Assembly (NCBI GenBank): GCA_023213395.1
Contig: CM041465.1
Location: 102,307,741-102,371,740, forward strand
From: Cycas panzhihuaensis
Lineage: Eukaryota > Cycadophyta
DNA length: 64,000 nucleotides
Reading direction: 5' to 3'
Under the pieces are notes generated by a model. It saw nothing but the letters and a program-made list of their open reading frames with translations. It ran no database searches and was not told the DNA's origin. The position numbers and the translations under genes were made by a program. This document shows, in pieces, positions 22,081 to 32,644 of the stretch. How positions within the stretch are numbered: the stretch's first letter is position 1; each line of letters opens with the position of its first letter.

Positions 22081-24180
22081 ATGCCACCTAAGAGGCCTTC
22101 AAGGTCAAAAGAGCTACAAAAGGATACTTTACCCAAAGGGAAGGAAACCAACAGACGAAGGGCATTATGATGGTCGAAGGAATCAAAACTGAGAAGGGTG
22201 AGGAGATTAAGTTCGCAGAACAATGAGACTAAGGGACAGTCCATTGAAGAATCTGAGACAAGTGGAGCCTAGACACCTTAAGAACAATAAGAGGGAATTA
22301 ATGGAAAACGTATAGTACTAACACCAGCCCCAATCAAAGATGACTTGTTTAGCCTAGAATATGAAGAAAAATCAAAGGTGAATAAGAAACATAAACAAAC
22401 TTTAAAAGAGGGAAGTATACCTATGGAGGACAGTCCAAAGGACCTAAGTGACAGTGAAAAGAAGGTAGAGGAAGGTCCCTCAGCATATTGGGAAAATAAG
22501 CTCACAAGACAACATTTTAAGGATTCATCAGATAGGGGATCTGATCAAGAATATATTATAGTGACACCATTAACTATATAAGTGCCAGGTGTAGTAGAAC
22601 CTATACATATTAAAACCCCATTTAAGAATCTGTTATTTGGGAAGGATAATACAGTAGTGGGCACTCCAAGTGCATCCCCAAAAGAGGAGAAACGGGAAGA
22701 ATCACCACCAGGTGGGACACCGTTGCAATCCCCTAAGATGGATGATTATAGAGATTTTGGAAAGTTGATCTTCAACGACATTTCGGACGCAGCCGAACAC
22801 GTATACCTCTTTCGGCATCTGATTGATGTGAAAAAGATTACAGATGAGGATGAGATAAAAGCCAGATTCACCTATACATTGAGGGGAGTACCATTGGAAT
22901 GGTATAAAGAAATAAACAAGAATGATTCATGGGTAAAGATCAAGAAATCCTTCGAAGAAAGATTTCAGAAGTTCAGAGTAACGGCGTTGGAAATCGCCTT
23001 GAGGGAAATTAAACAAAGGCCGGGAGAATCAGTGCTAACTTATATCAGCAGAATGAAAATCATCGCAGCTAGTATGATTAATGAAATGATAACTGACCAC
23101 AATATGAAGAACTATTTTGTTAGAGGATTAAATGAAAAATTGAGAGCCATGATGCATGCCCATCCGTTAAAAACATTTAAAAATACTTAAGATTTAGCAT
23201 TGAATTTTGAAATGGAGATGGATGCATAAGCAAGAGGATATGACTCCCTATTATTAAGATTGCAAGAGGAGATTAGGGAACTCAAACAAAACCAGTATAA
23301 TCAACCCTTAGCAGAAGAGGAATCAGAATTGGAAGCCCTAAGAAAGGAAGTGGCGAGGTTAAAATTAAGAAATAGCAGAGAAGAAGAAATGACAAAGAAA
23401 AAAGACCATGTAGGCAGAGTAACCAACTAGTGCCATATCTATGAAGAGAATTCACATACGACTAAAGAATATGAACTTAATCCAAAGAATAGCGTACTGT
23501 ACCAAAGGGACAAATGGTGCCACATATGCAATGTTGATATACATATAACTAAAGATTGTTTCAACAATCCTAGAGGAAAAGCCTACAGAGGACGAGGTAG
23601 GGGAAGGGGAGGCAACCTACCTCGGAATGTTTATATAACGAGGGTTACACAGGAGCCCTCGAGAAAGTAACAACCCATGGGAAGATGCCTCATTTGTTTA
23701 CAATTTGGGCACTGGAAGTCTGAATGCCCAACTAAGCAAGAATATGAATAGAAACCATTCGTATGCAGTAATTGTGGCCCAAGTGAGCATAAGACAGAGG
23801 ATTATAAAGGAAAAGCCAAAGCCACTAATCTGATGACAATTATACTGGAAAGTAAAAATATAAAACTTCAAAATAAACAGAAGGAGAAATATAATGGAGA
23901 ATACCCAGATCCACAAACAGAAATAAATCAGTTTAAGCAAGCAAAACAAGTGTTGGATGGCTTAGCTCAAGAGGAAAATACATTACCAATGGGGAAACCA
24001 GAAACTAAACATGTGTACATACGGAAAAACAAGCAGAAAAAAAAGAGAACATACAAGAAGAGCCAAAGATGCAGCCTCAAATAGTACAAATGGAAGAACT
24101 ATTTAAGGGATTACCAGTGGAGGATATTTTGAGAATACTATTGTTGATGGAGAATCTGGTCAAGCAACTATAATTAATTA
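22081..24180 (+). pseudogene. gypsy gag of element C
   Basis: The ATG at 22081 starts MPPKRPSRSKELQKDTLPKG, a basic N-terminus. The capsid domain is at about 22735-23190: MDDYRDFGKLIFND, ARFTYTLRGVPLEWYKEINK, WVKIKKSFEERFQKF, then LTYISRMKIIAASM and NYFVRGLNEKLRAM. This is a standard Retrotrans_gag fold. Four CCHC-type knuckles follow at about 23430-23820; in this copy several Cys are mutated to Tyr. Stops at 22579, 23188 and 23227 fit Q-to-stop transitions. Near 24037 a run of eight A carries a one-base frameshift that separates gag from protease. Confidence 0.9.
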
Positions 24181-25400
24181 TCCCTTTATGCCAAGTTATT
24201 GATTAGATTAAAGGAGGAATATTACAATGCGGAATTACAAAATGTTTAAAGAAAGTAATACCATTATTTGACATGGATCCTATGGTGACAATGATGGTGC
24301 TGGGAGAAACATTCCCAAAAGTAATTGTCGACGGAGGCATAGCCGTTAACGTACTACCTATTTCAACATGGCGAAAACTGGGAAGCCCAAAGTTGGAGGC
24401 AGCAACATATTCGTTGAAGTTGGCCAATGAATTATTAGTGCGAACTATGGGAAGATTAGCTGACATCAAGGTGGATATGGCAGGAATTATCGTAAAGATT
24501 GACTTTATGATCATAGAAACAGAAAAGGGGATAATACCCTATCTAGCATTATTGGGGAGGCCTTGGCTATACAAGACCCAGTGCCTCCAAAATTGGAAGA
24601 ATGTGACTTTCACCTTGTCAGATAATGGGAACAAAGTAGTATTACCGATGCTGGGAAGAAATTTCATTGAAATGATACCAGACAAGGTATCGAGTACGAC
24701 TGTCGTAAGTGAAACAACAGCCTCTTCCCTCGATGAAGAGAATCTCTATCATACTACTGAAGAGCCCACCAAATTGATCGATTGCCAAGAAGCAGAACCA
24801 ACATACTTTGGAGAAATTTACAACTCTTTAGACGATGAAAATGGGATGAGATTTGTGGATTACTAGTTATAAGATGCATATGAAGTTAACCCCTCATCCT
24901 ATAGGTGTAACCTACTTTCTCAGAATGTAACTGAGGATGTTGATATTAAATCTAAATTTGTTGATTATACGAGTGTTAATAATAACATTAAAAACCTAGA
25001 CCCAAACCCAAATCCCCCTTTTAACCCAAACCCTTACCCTAATTCACCTCCTAATACCCTAACCCCCTCTAACCCTAACCTTCCCTCTACCTCTAGTGTG
25101 GGTCTTGAGGTAGACCGCCTTCCCATCCCAGCCCGAGGAAGGAAGTAACAAACCTTCCTCATCTTCTTTAGAGATACACCTACCTAGCAAAGATCCTTTT
25201 TAACCATCAGCACCAAATTTGAGGAAGAAGGAAAGGAACTTGTTGAGAGTATTCCTAGAGATTCCGGTCTAGGAAACAAAATTGCCACTCCAGAAGATAG
25301 AAATCATGGAGAATATGTTGGAGATTATGTGAAGCCCTTTTATGGAGAACTACTATATGGAATTTCCCATTTGAGACATTATAGATAACATTGGTTAGGA
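24181..25400 (+). pseudogene. aspartic protease and linker of element C
   Basis: The open stretch 24273-24866 has the active site KVIVDGGIAVNVLP followed by TWRKLGSPKLE and later YLALLGRPWLYKTQC, the protease end 'L-L-G-R-P-W'. The usual D-S/T-G is replaced by D-G-G. A Ser/Pro/Asn-rich linker follows (about 24990-25090, rich in NPNP) and then VKPFYGELLYG, shared with B at 35958. The stop at 24866 (TAG for W) interrupts the frame. It would process the polyprotein. Confidence 0.85.
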
Positions 25401-25700
25401 GAAGACCAATTAAGGGATCATAAGAAGAAATCAACAAAGTATACCACACCAAGGAAAAGGCGAAAAAGGACAAAGCATGACTGCCATGACAAGACATCAT
25501 ATTTCAAGAAGGGTGATTAAGTATGGCGATTCGACAACAAATCCCAAACAACCCAAGGAGAATTAAAGATGTATTGGAAAGGCCCATATGTGATTGAGAA
25601 GGTGTACCAGAATGGCACTATCTAGTTGAAGAAACTATCAGGCCAGCTACTACCTAAAATAGTCAAAGGTAGTAAACTGAAACCCTATATCAACTAGGGT
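25401..25700 (+). pseudogene. integrase C-terminal remnant of element C
   Basis: After an abrupt junction the frame resumes with HDKTSYFKKGD, then LKMYWKGPYVIEKVYQNGTI and KGSKLKPYIN. This matches the end of integrase in B (KMHPSKLKM, WLGPYITEKIFENGS, DSRLKPYIK). It marks the right edge of the internal deletion that removed RT, RNase H and the integrase core. Confidence 0.85.
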
Positions 25701-26116
25701 GGAGCAACTTACTAGCTAAATTAGCTGGTTGTACTATAACATGTTGCATGAAGTTAAGGTAAAATCGAATTGCCTTGATACTGGAACATGATTTAGTTTG
25801 GTATGTAACATAAAATGCAAAAAAAAAAAAAAATTAAAAATAGAAAAACAACCGTAACTCATATCATATAAATAAGTAATATGGTAAAGCATGGAGGAAA
25901 GATATATCATCATACAGAAAATCAAGGGAAAGTTGAACAAAACAAAGTGCCAATAGATGAGGATTTATTAATCAAGAATGGCGACCAAGTAGTCGAGTAG
26001 AGGTAGCAAGGGCAGCCTTAGAATAGAGAGGGGGAGGAACACCCCATAATTTTGAATTCTTTTTTGGAATTTTCTAAGCAAAGATGCTCAAACCCATACT
26101 GTTGACCCATGATAGA
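25701..26116 (+). other. element C 3' untranslated region
   Basis: Similar to the sequence just after integrase in B (both contain GGTTGTAC and TTGCATGAAGTT), including an A-run at 25820-25834. The extra ORF that B carries here is absent. GAGAGGGGGAGGAAC at 26027-26041 is the best polypurine candidate, but it lies 75 bp before the LTR. Confidence 0.6.
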
Positions 26117-26971
26117 TGTTGGGGCATAAATTGATCATATGGTTGTTGGAAGACCAGAGGTAGGCTGGATAACCCTAGATGTGTAGGTACGGAAACAGTG
26201 GAAAAACCAGCATTCTGGGTATGTATGACCAGTGCATACCTGGAACAGGTACACAACACAGATACATACTAGCAGTGGAATGGAACTAAACGAAAGTAGT
26301 ATGCATGACAGTATGAGACCAGTGGAAGCCTAGGAAGCTGCCAGATGTACGTACGGATGTACGAATAGGAATAAGGCATTGGTTAAGGTGTAACCAATGA
26401 CTAATGAAAGGGTACCTTGGTGACAAAAAGGTATGGTTATGACTTTGGATCATAACCTTTCATCCAAAAGGCATCAAAGGGACATATTTAATGGTGCTTT
26501 GAGGACCATTCTAGTGTAAAAGCTGAGTGATTCAATCCTATGGTATACTCTCAAGGGTGAGAGCCGAATATTTAGGGTACACAATGGTGTGGATGCCAGC
26601 ATGTATGACAATTGATTGAAGCAGTGTTTATTGATAAGTACCATTTAGGTACGCATGTAACAGAAGAGTGTATGCTGCTAGAATGCATAGGAATGCATTC
26701 CAGCCCTCTATGTAATTAAACTTATTATTTAATGGAAAGAAGAGTTACATGGAAAACTATGTATTCTTTGTGTTTATAAGGATGAAATACTAAATATATG
26801 TTGATTTCTGTGCTGTTGTGTACTATTGTGATATAATTCTGTGGAAACATTAAATAATTTGTGGAATGTATGTGAATAACCATGTTGGCTATATCCTAAC
26901 TGGACTATAACCTATGTAACCTTGACAAGTGCATTGTTCCCACAAGTGCAGTGGAAACACCTAAGTCAACA
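26117..26971 (+). repeat. 3' LTR of element C
   Basis: Starts TGTTGGGGCATAAATTGATC and ends CCTAAGTCAACA. 855 bp, with small deletions relative to the 5' copy (for example around 26190, where the segment between the two GTAC motifs is shortened). Confidence 0.93.
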
Positions 26972-26976
26972 GTTGC

Positions 26977-27321
26977 CTATTAAGAAAGCTCTCCAATGCC
27001 TCCTTACTTTCCCTAGGGTTGATCTCTAATGTTACCACCTTAACTCCAAAGTGTGTAATTTGTATGAAGAATGGAAGAGTTGTTGAGGCAAAATTTTAGT
27101 AATATTTTGTTACTATAAGAAGGATGGAAAATTTTAAATGTTCTACCCTCAAACTTGAGGGATTTTATAGGAGAAAACAAGGTGAGGGGGTGATGGTTTC
27201 ATGCCGATAATGTGGAGAAACCATTACCCAAAACCATAGACAAGCAAGGGTGGTCAACTTCAAATCTCAAGAAAATTTCAAATAGAAAATGTTGTTAGAG
27301 GTCCAATAAGATTCCTAATAG
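26977..27321 (-). other. element D leader, right part
   Basis: The continuation of D beyond the inserted C. It adjoins the 5' LTR of D (minus orientation). No clear primer binding site could be read here; no gene seen. Confidence 0.5.
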
Positions 27322-27797
27322 TGCAGTAAGCCGACCTAGGCTAATGTGGCATCCTAGGCCCATCAAACAAGGTAGCAAAAATGTTGTTTAGTTGTTGGAG
27401 ATATAGTCAGGTGTCATAATAGTCGTATCATAGACAAATTTATAGTACCATAAATATATCTGTGGTATTACAAATTACTCGGTGGTACCACTTTTTATAC
27501 TAAAACGGTAGTAGTGTAGTAACAAACTAGGTAAAAGGGGACCAAACCCTATCCTAAGGCCACTCTAACTCCTAAACGTTAATCCCTAAGCTTGAAGTAA
27601 GGAGTGACCAGTGGTTATAGGGGAAAAATAGGGCTAAATAAACAAGGATGAGTCTAAGAAAGGAGTTGTAAGGATGTAGAAAGGTCCCTTTTTCAATCGA
27701 TAACCTGACATAAAGGGCTCTAAGGCCATTGGACTAGAGTCCTAATCATCATTGGTGTAAAAATAGGATACAAGCAAACCAAACATGAAAGAAAGCA
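27322..27797 (-). repeat. 5' LTR of element D, first segment (interrupted by A)
   Basis: Aligns with 15102-15573 of the other LTR (shared blocks GGTAAAAGGGG, CTCTAAGGCCA, GAGGTCCCTTTT/AAGGTCCCTTTT). It is cut at AAGCA by element A. Confidence 0.85.
27793..27797. repeat. target-site duplication of element A (left), AAGCA
   Basis: AAGCA precedes the LTR start TGTGTGCGGG and recurs at 31617-31621 after the LTR end GCACACA. The uninterrupted D LTR has AAGCA once at the matching position (15569-15573). Confidence 0.92.
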
Positions 27798-27829
27798 TGT
27801 GTGCGGGTAAAAGTAGTTAATTTTGCTAC

Positions 27830-28196
27830 TACAATTGCTACAGGACTGCTATGGGACTGTTACAACTTCTACGGAACTGCTACGGCGCTACTACAACTAC
27901 TATAGGGCTACTACGGACTGCTACAACTGCTACAGGACTACTACGGCAACTGCTACGTAGGTGCAATAACTGCTACACACGTGCGACAAGCATTAATCGC
28001 TGCGGTAATCGCTACATAGGTCACGACAATTGCTACAAGTGCAAAGAATCGCTACCAGTGCGTGACAACTACTCATCGGCGACTGCTATGCAACTGTGGC
28101 AACTGCAATGCAACTACGACGACTGCTATGTAACTATGGTAACTACTATGTAACTATGGCGACTGCTACGTAACTGCAACAACTACTACTTAGGTG
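27830..28196 (+). repeat. degenerate CTGCTACAACTG-type minisatellite in the A LTR
   Basis: About 365 bp made of variants of ACTGCTAC, ACTACTAC and GCAACTGCTATG, with units of roughly 9-15 bp. It contains frequent CNG trinucleotides (CTG/CAG context). It is absent from the truncated 3' LTR, so one cannot tell whether it expanded before or after insertion. Confidence 0.75.
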
Positions 28197-28301
28197 CTAT
28201 TTGGGCAGAATACGGGTTAGTCTAGGCAGCGGGTTGCCTAATGACAGTTACAGCAAAATAAGTTTTTAGTAGGAAAACAGTTATGTAACTCCTATATCTT
28301 G

Positions 28302-28310
28302 TATATAAAA
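28302..28310 (+). promoter_or_regulatory. TATA box of the element A LTR
   Basis: TATATAAAA in a conserved context (TCCTATATCTTGTATATAAAAG), conserved at 31375-31383 in the 3' LTR copy. Position and sequence fit an LTR promoter with transcription starting shortly downstream. Confidence 0.6.
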
Positions 28311-28544
28311 GTTAGAACCGTGATGTGCGAGACATGATCCAGTCTACATGCATATATTGTATTAGTGTTGCGCCATGTGTTAGGGTAGTTAATTGTACTA
28401 TTCTAGTAGGCGTCTGGTTGTAAGAGGACCAGACGCAGTGCCATGTTTTGAATGAAAGCAATTTTGGATAATTTTACCCCCAAAGTATGTGTCTTTCTCT
28501 TTTGAATTCTGTTTGCTCATAGTATGATTAAGGCACACACATAT

Positions 28545-28561
28545 TGGTTCCGTTGTCGGGT
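28545..28561 (+). other. primer binding site of element A
   Basis: TGGTTCCGTTGTCGGGT starts three bases after the LTR. It resembles the tRNA-Asp-type site TGGCGCCGTTGTCGGGG used by many plant gypsy elements, with two adjacent mismatches near the start. Confidence 0.7.
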
Positions 28562-28996
28562 TTCCTAATGGAAATATGATGAAACACTAAAAACCAGAGG
28601 CTGCTTATACCACCTAAGGTCAACTCGCTAAAGAAGACAGAGACATGGGATGAAAGAAGCTGACGCTGGGACACAGAGAAGAGACAGGAAGGCACGCAAA
28701 GACCCAGGGAGCCAATAGAGAAAAAACCAGTAAAAAAGCAAAGTTGGAAGGGGTGGCAGGAGGAAAGCCAGACCCTAGTAGCACCGGTAGAATGTAATAA
28801 GGACGAGGAGCCCTAAGAAGACAGGAGTCAACCAAAGGAGGAAAAAAGAAAGAAAATTCCTGACGAGAAAGAAGAGCTAAACTAAGTGGAAAAAAAAGAC
28901 GGGGAAGACATAGACCTAAAAAATCTTTAAGATAATTAGGTACAGGAGAATTTAGAAATAATTCAAAGTTTAAAGCAAAAATAAGTAATTGATTTA
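28562..28996 (+). other. leader of element A
   Basis: A purine-rich leader with short basic open frames. The last part (from about 28938) already reads VQENLEIIQSLKQK in the frame of the tandem repeat, suggesting the repeat-bearing protein starts here or earlier. Confidence 0.4.
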
Positions 28997-29625
28997 GGGC
29001 AGCAAACCTAGGAAGGGTTGCACCAAGTAGAAAAAGAAAATTTATTGATAAACTAGTAAACAGAAGGGTAGCAAACCCAGTTAGGGTTGTGCCAAGAAGA
29101 CACAAAAAATTACTGATAAACCAGCAAACAAAAGAGCAGCAAACCCAGTTAGGGTTGCGCCAAGAAGACATAGAAAATTTATTGATAAATCAAGAAGCGG
29201 AAGGCAAAGAAACCCGGTCGAGGTTGCACCAAGAAGACGCAGAAAATTTGCTGATAAACTAGTAAACAGAAGGGCAGCAAACCCAGTCAGGGTTACGCCA
29301 AGAAGACACGGGAAATTTGTTAACAAACCAGCAAGCAGAAAGGCAGCAAACTCAGTTAGGGTTGCACCAAGAAGACACAGAAAATTGGCTGAAAAATCAG
29401 CACGAAGAGAGGCAGCAAACCCATCAAGGGTTACACCAAGAAAAGACTGAAAGTTTATTGGAAATATAACAAGAAGAAGGATGGCAAATCCATAAAGGGT
29501 TGCAGCCAAAAGAAGTTGAAAATTTACTGAAAATTCAGCAAGTAGTAGACTGGAAAACCCAGCAAGGGTTGCGCCTTAATGAAGACATAGATAGGCAGAA
29601 TGATCAACAGAAGAACGGTGTAGAA
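28997..29625 (+). pseudogene. 23-residue tandem-repeat ORF upstream of gag (element A)
   Basis: About nine copies of a 68-69-bp unit follow one another (starts near 28997, 29066, 29134, 29202 and so on). In the plus frame the unit encodes 23 residues with the pattern QQTQxGLxQEDxENLLxNQ plus four variable residues, rich in Gln and Glu. Copies differ by substitutions, and one-base deletions near 29110 and 29180 now break the frame. The heptad-like spacing of Leu and the Gln/Glu content suggest a helical or coiled-coil rod. It is probably an N-terminal extension of gag or a separate ORF1; such a repeat is not part of standard gypsy gag. Function unknown. Confidence 0.7.
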
Positions 29626-31316
29626 TTGTTGTTAAATCCTAAAAATTCATAGAAAACATTGAATAATGAAGAATTGCCAAGGTATAAGGAAACATTGCAG
29701 GAGGACTTGAATCCCAAAGAAAAGCAGGAATTAATAAACAAGCAAAAAGGAAGTTTGCAGACTAATATAAGAGAAGAAAATTTGTTAAAATTAGAAGTAT
29801 ACAACACCACCTCAACAGGGTGGGACTGTTATATTCTGTAGGTAAAAGAAGATCACTCTCATGTATTAAACCCATTGTATAGAATGACTCGTATGTTCAC
29901 AGGGTCATCATTCATTGAAGAGAGCCCAGAAAGTGCAATATTAAAGCAAGGGGGAAGCGAGGAAGAATTGAACATAATCAAACCAGCAAGACTAGAATCT
30001 TCAAGTCCAAGAATAATGTCACAAGGAAGTGGAGGAAGTCAAACAATTTCTCCATATGTAGTGGTGCAAAATGATGCCATGTTTAGACATCTTCAATTTG
30101 ATGGTTCTGGAGATCCTAGAGATCATTTGGCTTTGTTCTCCAATATGTTAAAAATTAAGAAAATTAAAGATCCAAAAGAAATCAAAGCTAGATTCTTTTC
30201 CACATTGTGGGGAACAGCAATCACGTGGTACCAATATGTTGCAAGAGCAAATCCCAGTTAGAAAGCAGTTCAAACGAAATTTCTAGACAGATTTCAAAGG
30301 TTAAGAGATCCAATGGTGGTATTTCAAGCCCTAGAAGAAATCAGGCAAATTCCAAGTGAACCAGTTAATGACTTTGATGGTAGATTAAGGATTATATTAA
30401 ATAAAATAGATCCTCTTGTCCCAATTAATCTAATGCTGTCACTCAAATATTTTGTACAAGGTTTATTACCTCACTTAAAGGAAAAAATCATGTTTCATCC
30501 TTTAAATAATTATGAGCAAGCTAAAGAATTAGCATTATGATTTGAAAACCAGATGAGGACAACATACAATGGAATCTAAAATCCTAGGCAAACATCCTTA
30601 TGGTCCACAAATCCAGAAATTGAAAAGCTGAGAAAAGAACTGGAAATGCTGAAACAATAGTCCTTTGTGATGCCTACTGAAAATCAACAAAATGAAGAGA
30701 TTGAAAAGCTAAGAAATGAAATAGCTAAATTAAAAGTGGGAAAATTACAAGAGAACGTATGGTGACCACCCCCTTGCAGACAACAAGGTCATTTTAGAAA
30801 TGAACACTAGCAAAGAGAGAAGAAATGGTGTGAAATCTATAAAAGGGAAAACCATAATACATGGGAATATTATTACAAAATTCCACTAAGAGAATCCTTT
30901 TACCAGAAGAAGGAAAATTCTTCCTTTAAGTAATATAAAGGGAAGACAAAACTAGTCCACTACCATCTGTGCTCAAGATGGGGACATTTCAGAACAGACT
31001 GTCTACTAGAGAAATAGGGAAAGGATTATATCTGTGAAGAATGTGGCCCAGCAGACCATGAATGGGTGAATTGTCCAAAGAATCCTGGTCTCAAAATACA
31101 GACTTTAAATCTGGCTACAAAAATTCCAAATAAGGAAAAGCCAGTATATGTTCAGACGAGAAGTGGAAAAGCCACAAATATACAAACAATGCAAATTTTC
31201 CAGACCCAATGGTGGAAAAGAAGAGACTGCAGGAAGCTGTTGATGCAATACAAGAGGTGATAAGGACAGTACAATTATATGAGATGGAACAAGCAAATCG
31301 ATTTAAAGGAAAGGTA
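29626..31316 (+). pseudogene. gypsy gag of element A
   Basis: A basic/acidic lead (29659-29841) precedes MYRMTRMFTGSSFIEES at 29875. The capsid domain is HLQFDGSGDPRDHLALFSNM, ARFFSTLWGTAITWYQYV, then KFLDRFQRLRDP and PVNDFDGRLRIILNKI, and SLKYFVQGLLPHLKEKIM (to 30540). Several CCHC knuckles follow (about 30770-31080): a decayed C-E-I-Y, H-L-C-SRWGHFRTDC, and the intact CEECGPADHEWVNC. Stops are single transitions (for example TAG for W or Q). The frame ends about where the truncated 3' LTR begins (31318), confirming the deletion of pol. Confidence 0.88.
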
Positions 31317-31317
31317 T

Positions 31318-31616
31318 ACCAGTTATAACGAAATAAGTTTTTAGTAAGAAAACGGTTATGTAACTCCTATATCTTATATATAAAAGTTGGAACTGCAATG
31401 TGCGAGACATGATCCAGTCTGCATGCATATATTGTATTAGTGCTGCGCCACGTGTTAGGGTAGCTAATTATACTGTTCTGGTAGGCATCTGGTTGTGAGA
31501 GGACCAGATGCAGTGCCATGTTTTGAATGAAAGTAATTCTAGATAATTTTACCCCTAAAGTGTGTGTCTTTCTCTTTTGAATTCTATTTGCTCATAGTAT
31601 GATTGAGGCGCACACA
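31318..31616 (+). repeat. 3' LTR of element A (5'-truncated)
   Basis: Matches 28243-28541, including the TATA box at 31375-31383 and the end GCACACA. The left 445 bp of the LTR, including the minisatellite, are missing. Confidence 0.92.
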
Positions 31617-31661
31617 AAGCACATGCATGCTAGTCAACCAATGTATCATATAAAGTAAAAT
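31617..31661 (-). repeat. 5' LTR of element D, middle segment (between A and B)
   Basis: About 40 bp (GCATGCTAGTCAACCAATG...) that match 15574-15617 of the intact LTR, including the target AAAAT. It is the only piece of D left between insertions A and B. Confidence 0.85.
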
Positions 31662-32504
31662 TGTTGGAGCATATTGTGATATGATGGCCTATGGGCAGAC
31701 CAGAGAGAGGCTGGGTATCCCTAGATTGTGTAGGTACAGATCGTATGAAGGTACACATATAGCAAGAAGTCAAGAATTCAACATTCTGGGTACATATGAT
31801 AGGCGCGTACCTAGTAAAGGTATGTAACATAGATACATACCTCTAGGCAGAATGCAAGCAAACAAGAATGGTACGCATGAGAAGATTGGATAGAAGGAAG
31901 CCTAGGATGACATTAGACATACGTATGGATGTACGAATGAGTTAAGATAGCCAGTTAAGGAAACTAACCAATGGTTAGGAAGAGGTATGCTTGACTAAAA
32001 AGGTATGGTTATGACAGACAGTCATAACCCTTCAGCCAAAGGACACCAAAGGAGCATATTTAAGAGGCTTCACAAGGTCCATTTGGTTAGGGTGAGAGCC
32101 AAATATACCAATACGCATTGGTACGGAGACTAGTACGCATGACAATAGCCTAAGCCATGTATTTTGATGGGTACCTCCTAGGTACGCATGTGACAAAGTG
32201 AATGTATGAGGTTGGAGTGCACTGGGAATGCATTCTAGCACCTTATGTAAAAGAACTTATTGCTTAATAAAATAAGAGTTGCATGGAAAGTGTGGATTCT
32301 CTGTGTTTATAAGGATTGAATGTGGAATATATGCTAATCTCTGTATTGTTGTGAGCTATTGTGCTATAATCATGTAGAAACATTAATAAATCTATGTGAT
32401 ATATGTGGATAATGATGTTGACTGTGTCCTAAACTAAGACTATAACCTGTGTAACTTTGACAAGTGTATTGATCTCATAAGGGGTGTGAATCTATAAGTC
32501 AATA
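31662..32504 (+). repeat. 5' LTR of element B
   Basis: Starts TGTTGGAGCATATTGTGATA and ends ATAAGTCAATA. It contains a dozen or so GGTACGCATG-like motifs. AGCATATTTAAGAGG near 32054 is a candidate TATA region. Confidence 0.93.
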
Positions 32505-32505
32505 T

Positions 32506-32521
32506 TGGTTCCATTGCCTAC
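32506..32521 (+). other. primer binding site of element B
   Basis: TGGTTCCATTGCCTAC begins one base after the 5' LTR. The first 11 bases match the A site except one, consistent with a common tRNA-Asp-like primer, but the 3' half diverges. Confidence 0.6.
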
Positions 32522-32644
32522 ATCCATTGAGGAGGGATAGGGCCCAGGAGTTTCAAAAAGAGGAATGTATAAAGGGCAGAGGACCCTGGCTGTCATCATG
32601 ATGGCAGGCTGTAACTAAGCCTCCGACAGCCAAAGGACCTTCCA

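Larger units (their letters stand above)
21063..26971 (+). mobile_element. element C: internally deleted Ty3/gypsy element, relative of B
   Basis: 5.9 kb with LTRs of 878 and 855 bp, TSD GTTGC and LTR termini TGTTG...CAACA. It encodes gag (22081-24180), protease (24080-24866) and only the last part of integrase (about 25430-25700). RT, RNase H and the integrase core are missing. It is clearly related to B, sharing the gag start MPPKRPS, protease and integrase C-terminus. It would depend on enzymes supplied by a full-length relative. It lies in the interior of D, so it is younger than D. Confidence 0.92.
27798..28541 (+). repeat. 5' LTR of element A
   Basis: Starts TGTGTGCGGG and ends AAGGCACACACA. 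Its right 300 bp match 31318-31616 closely. The left part holds a degenerate minisatellite (27830-28196). A good TATA box lies at 28302-28310. Confidence 0.9.
27798..31616 (+). mobile_element. element A: gag-only deleted Ty3/gypsy element
   Basis: Bounded by TSD AAGCA and by LTR ends TGTGTGC...GCACACA (perfect 7-bp terminal inverted repeat). The 5' LTR is 744 bp (27798-28541); the 3' LTR is truncated to about 299 bp (31318-31616). The interior holds a Q-rich repeat ORF and gag but no protease, RT or integrase. The gag frame runs directly into the middle of the 3' LTR, so one deletion removed pol, the polypurine tract and the left part of the 3' LTR. Confidence 0.92.

Noticed and set aside
24037-24280. 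Programmed -1 frameshift between gag and protease
   Set aside because: C and B both change frame between gag and protease, but at different places (an A-run at 24037 in C; a missing base near 34578 in B). The rest of each region is open in the other element's frame, so these are independent indels in what was one ORF.
24990-25085. CCCTAA-like words suggesting interstitial telomere repeat
   Set aside because: Irregular spacing, and the stretch reads in frame as an Asn/Pro-rich linker (NPNPPFNPNPYPN) at the place of the protease linker in B.
28620-29509. Long minus-strand open frames with CLLGATLTGFAALL-like repeats
   Set aside because: They are the antisense of the plus-strand 69-bp tandem repeat. 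The repeat period, a multiple of three, keeps all frames open; the plus-strand Q/E-rich frame leads directly into gag.
28997-29625. CRISPR-like array
   Set aside because: The units are contiguous tandem copies without unique spacers, and the context is a plant retrotransposon.
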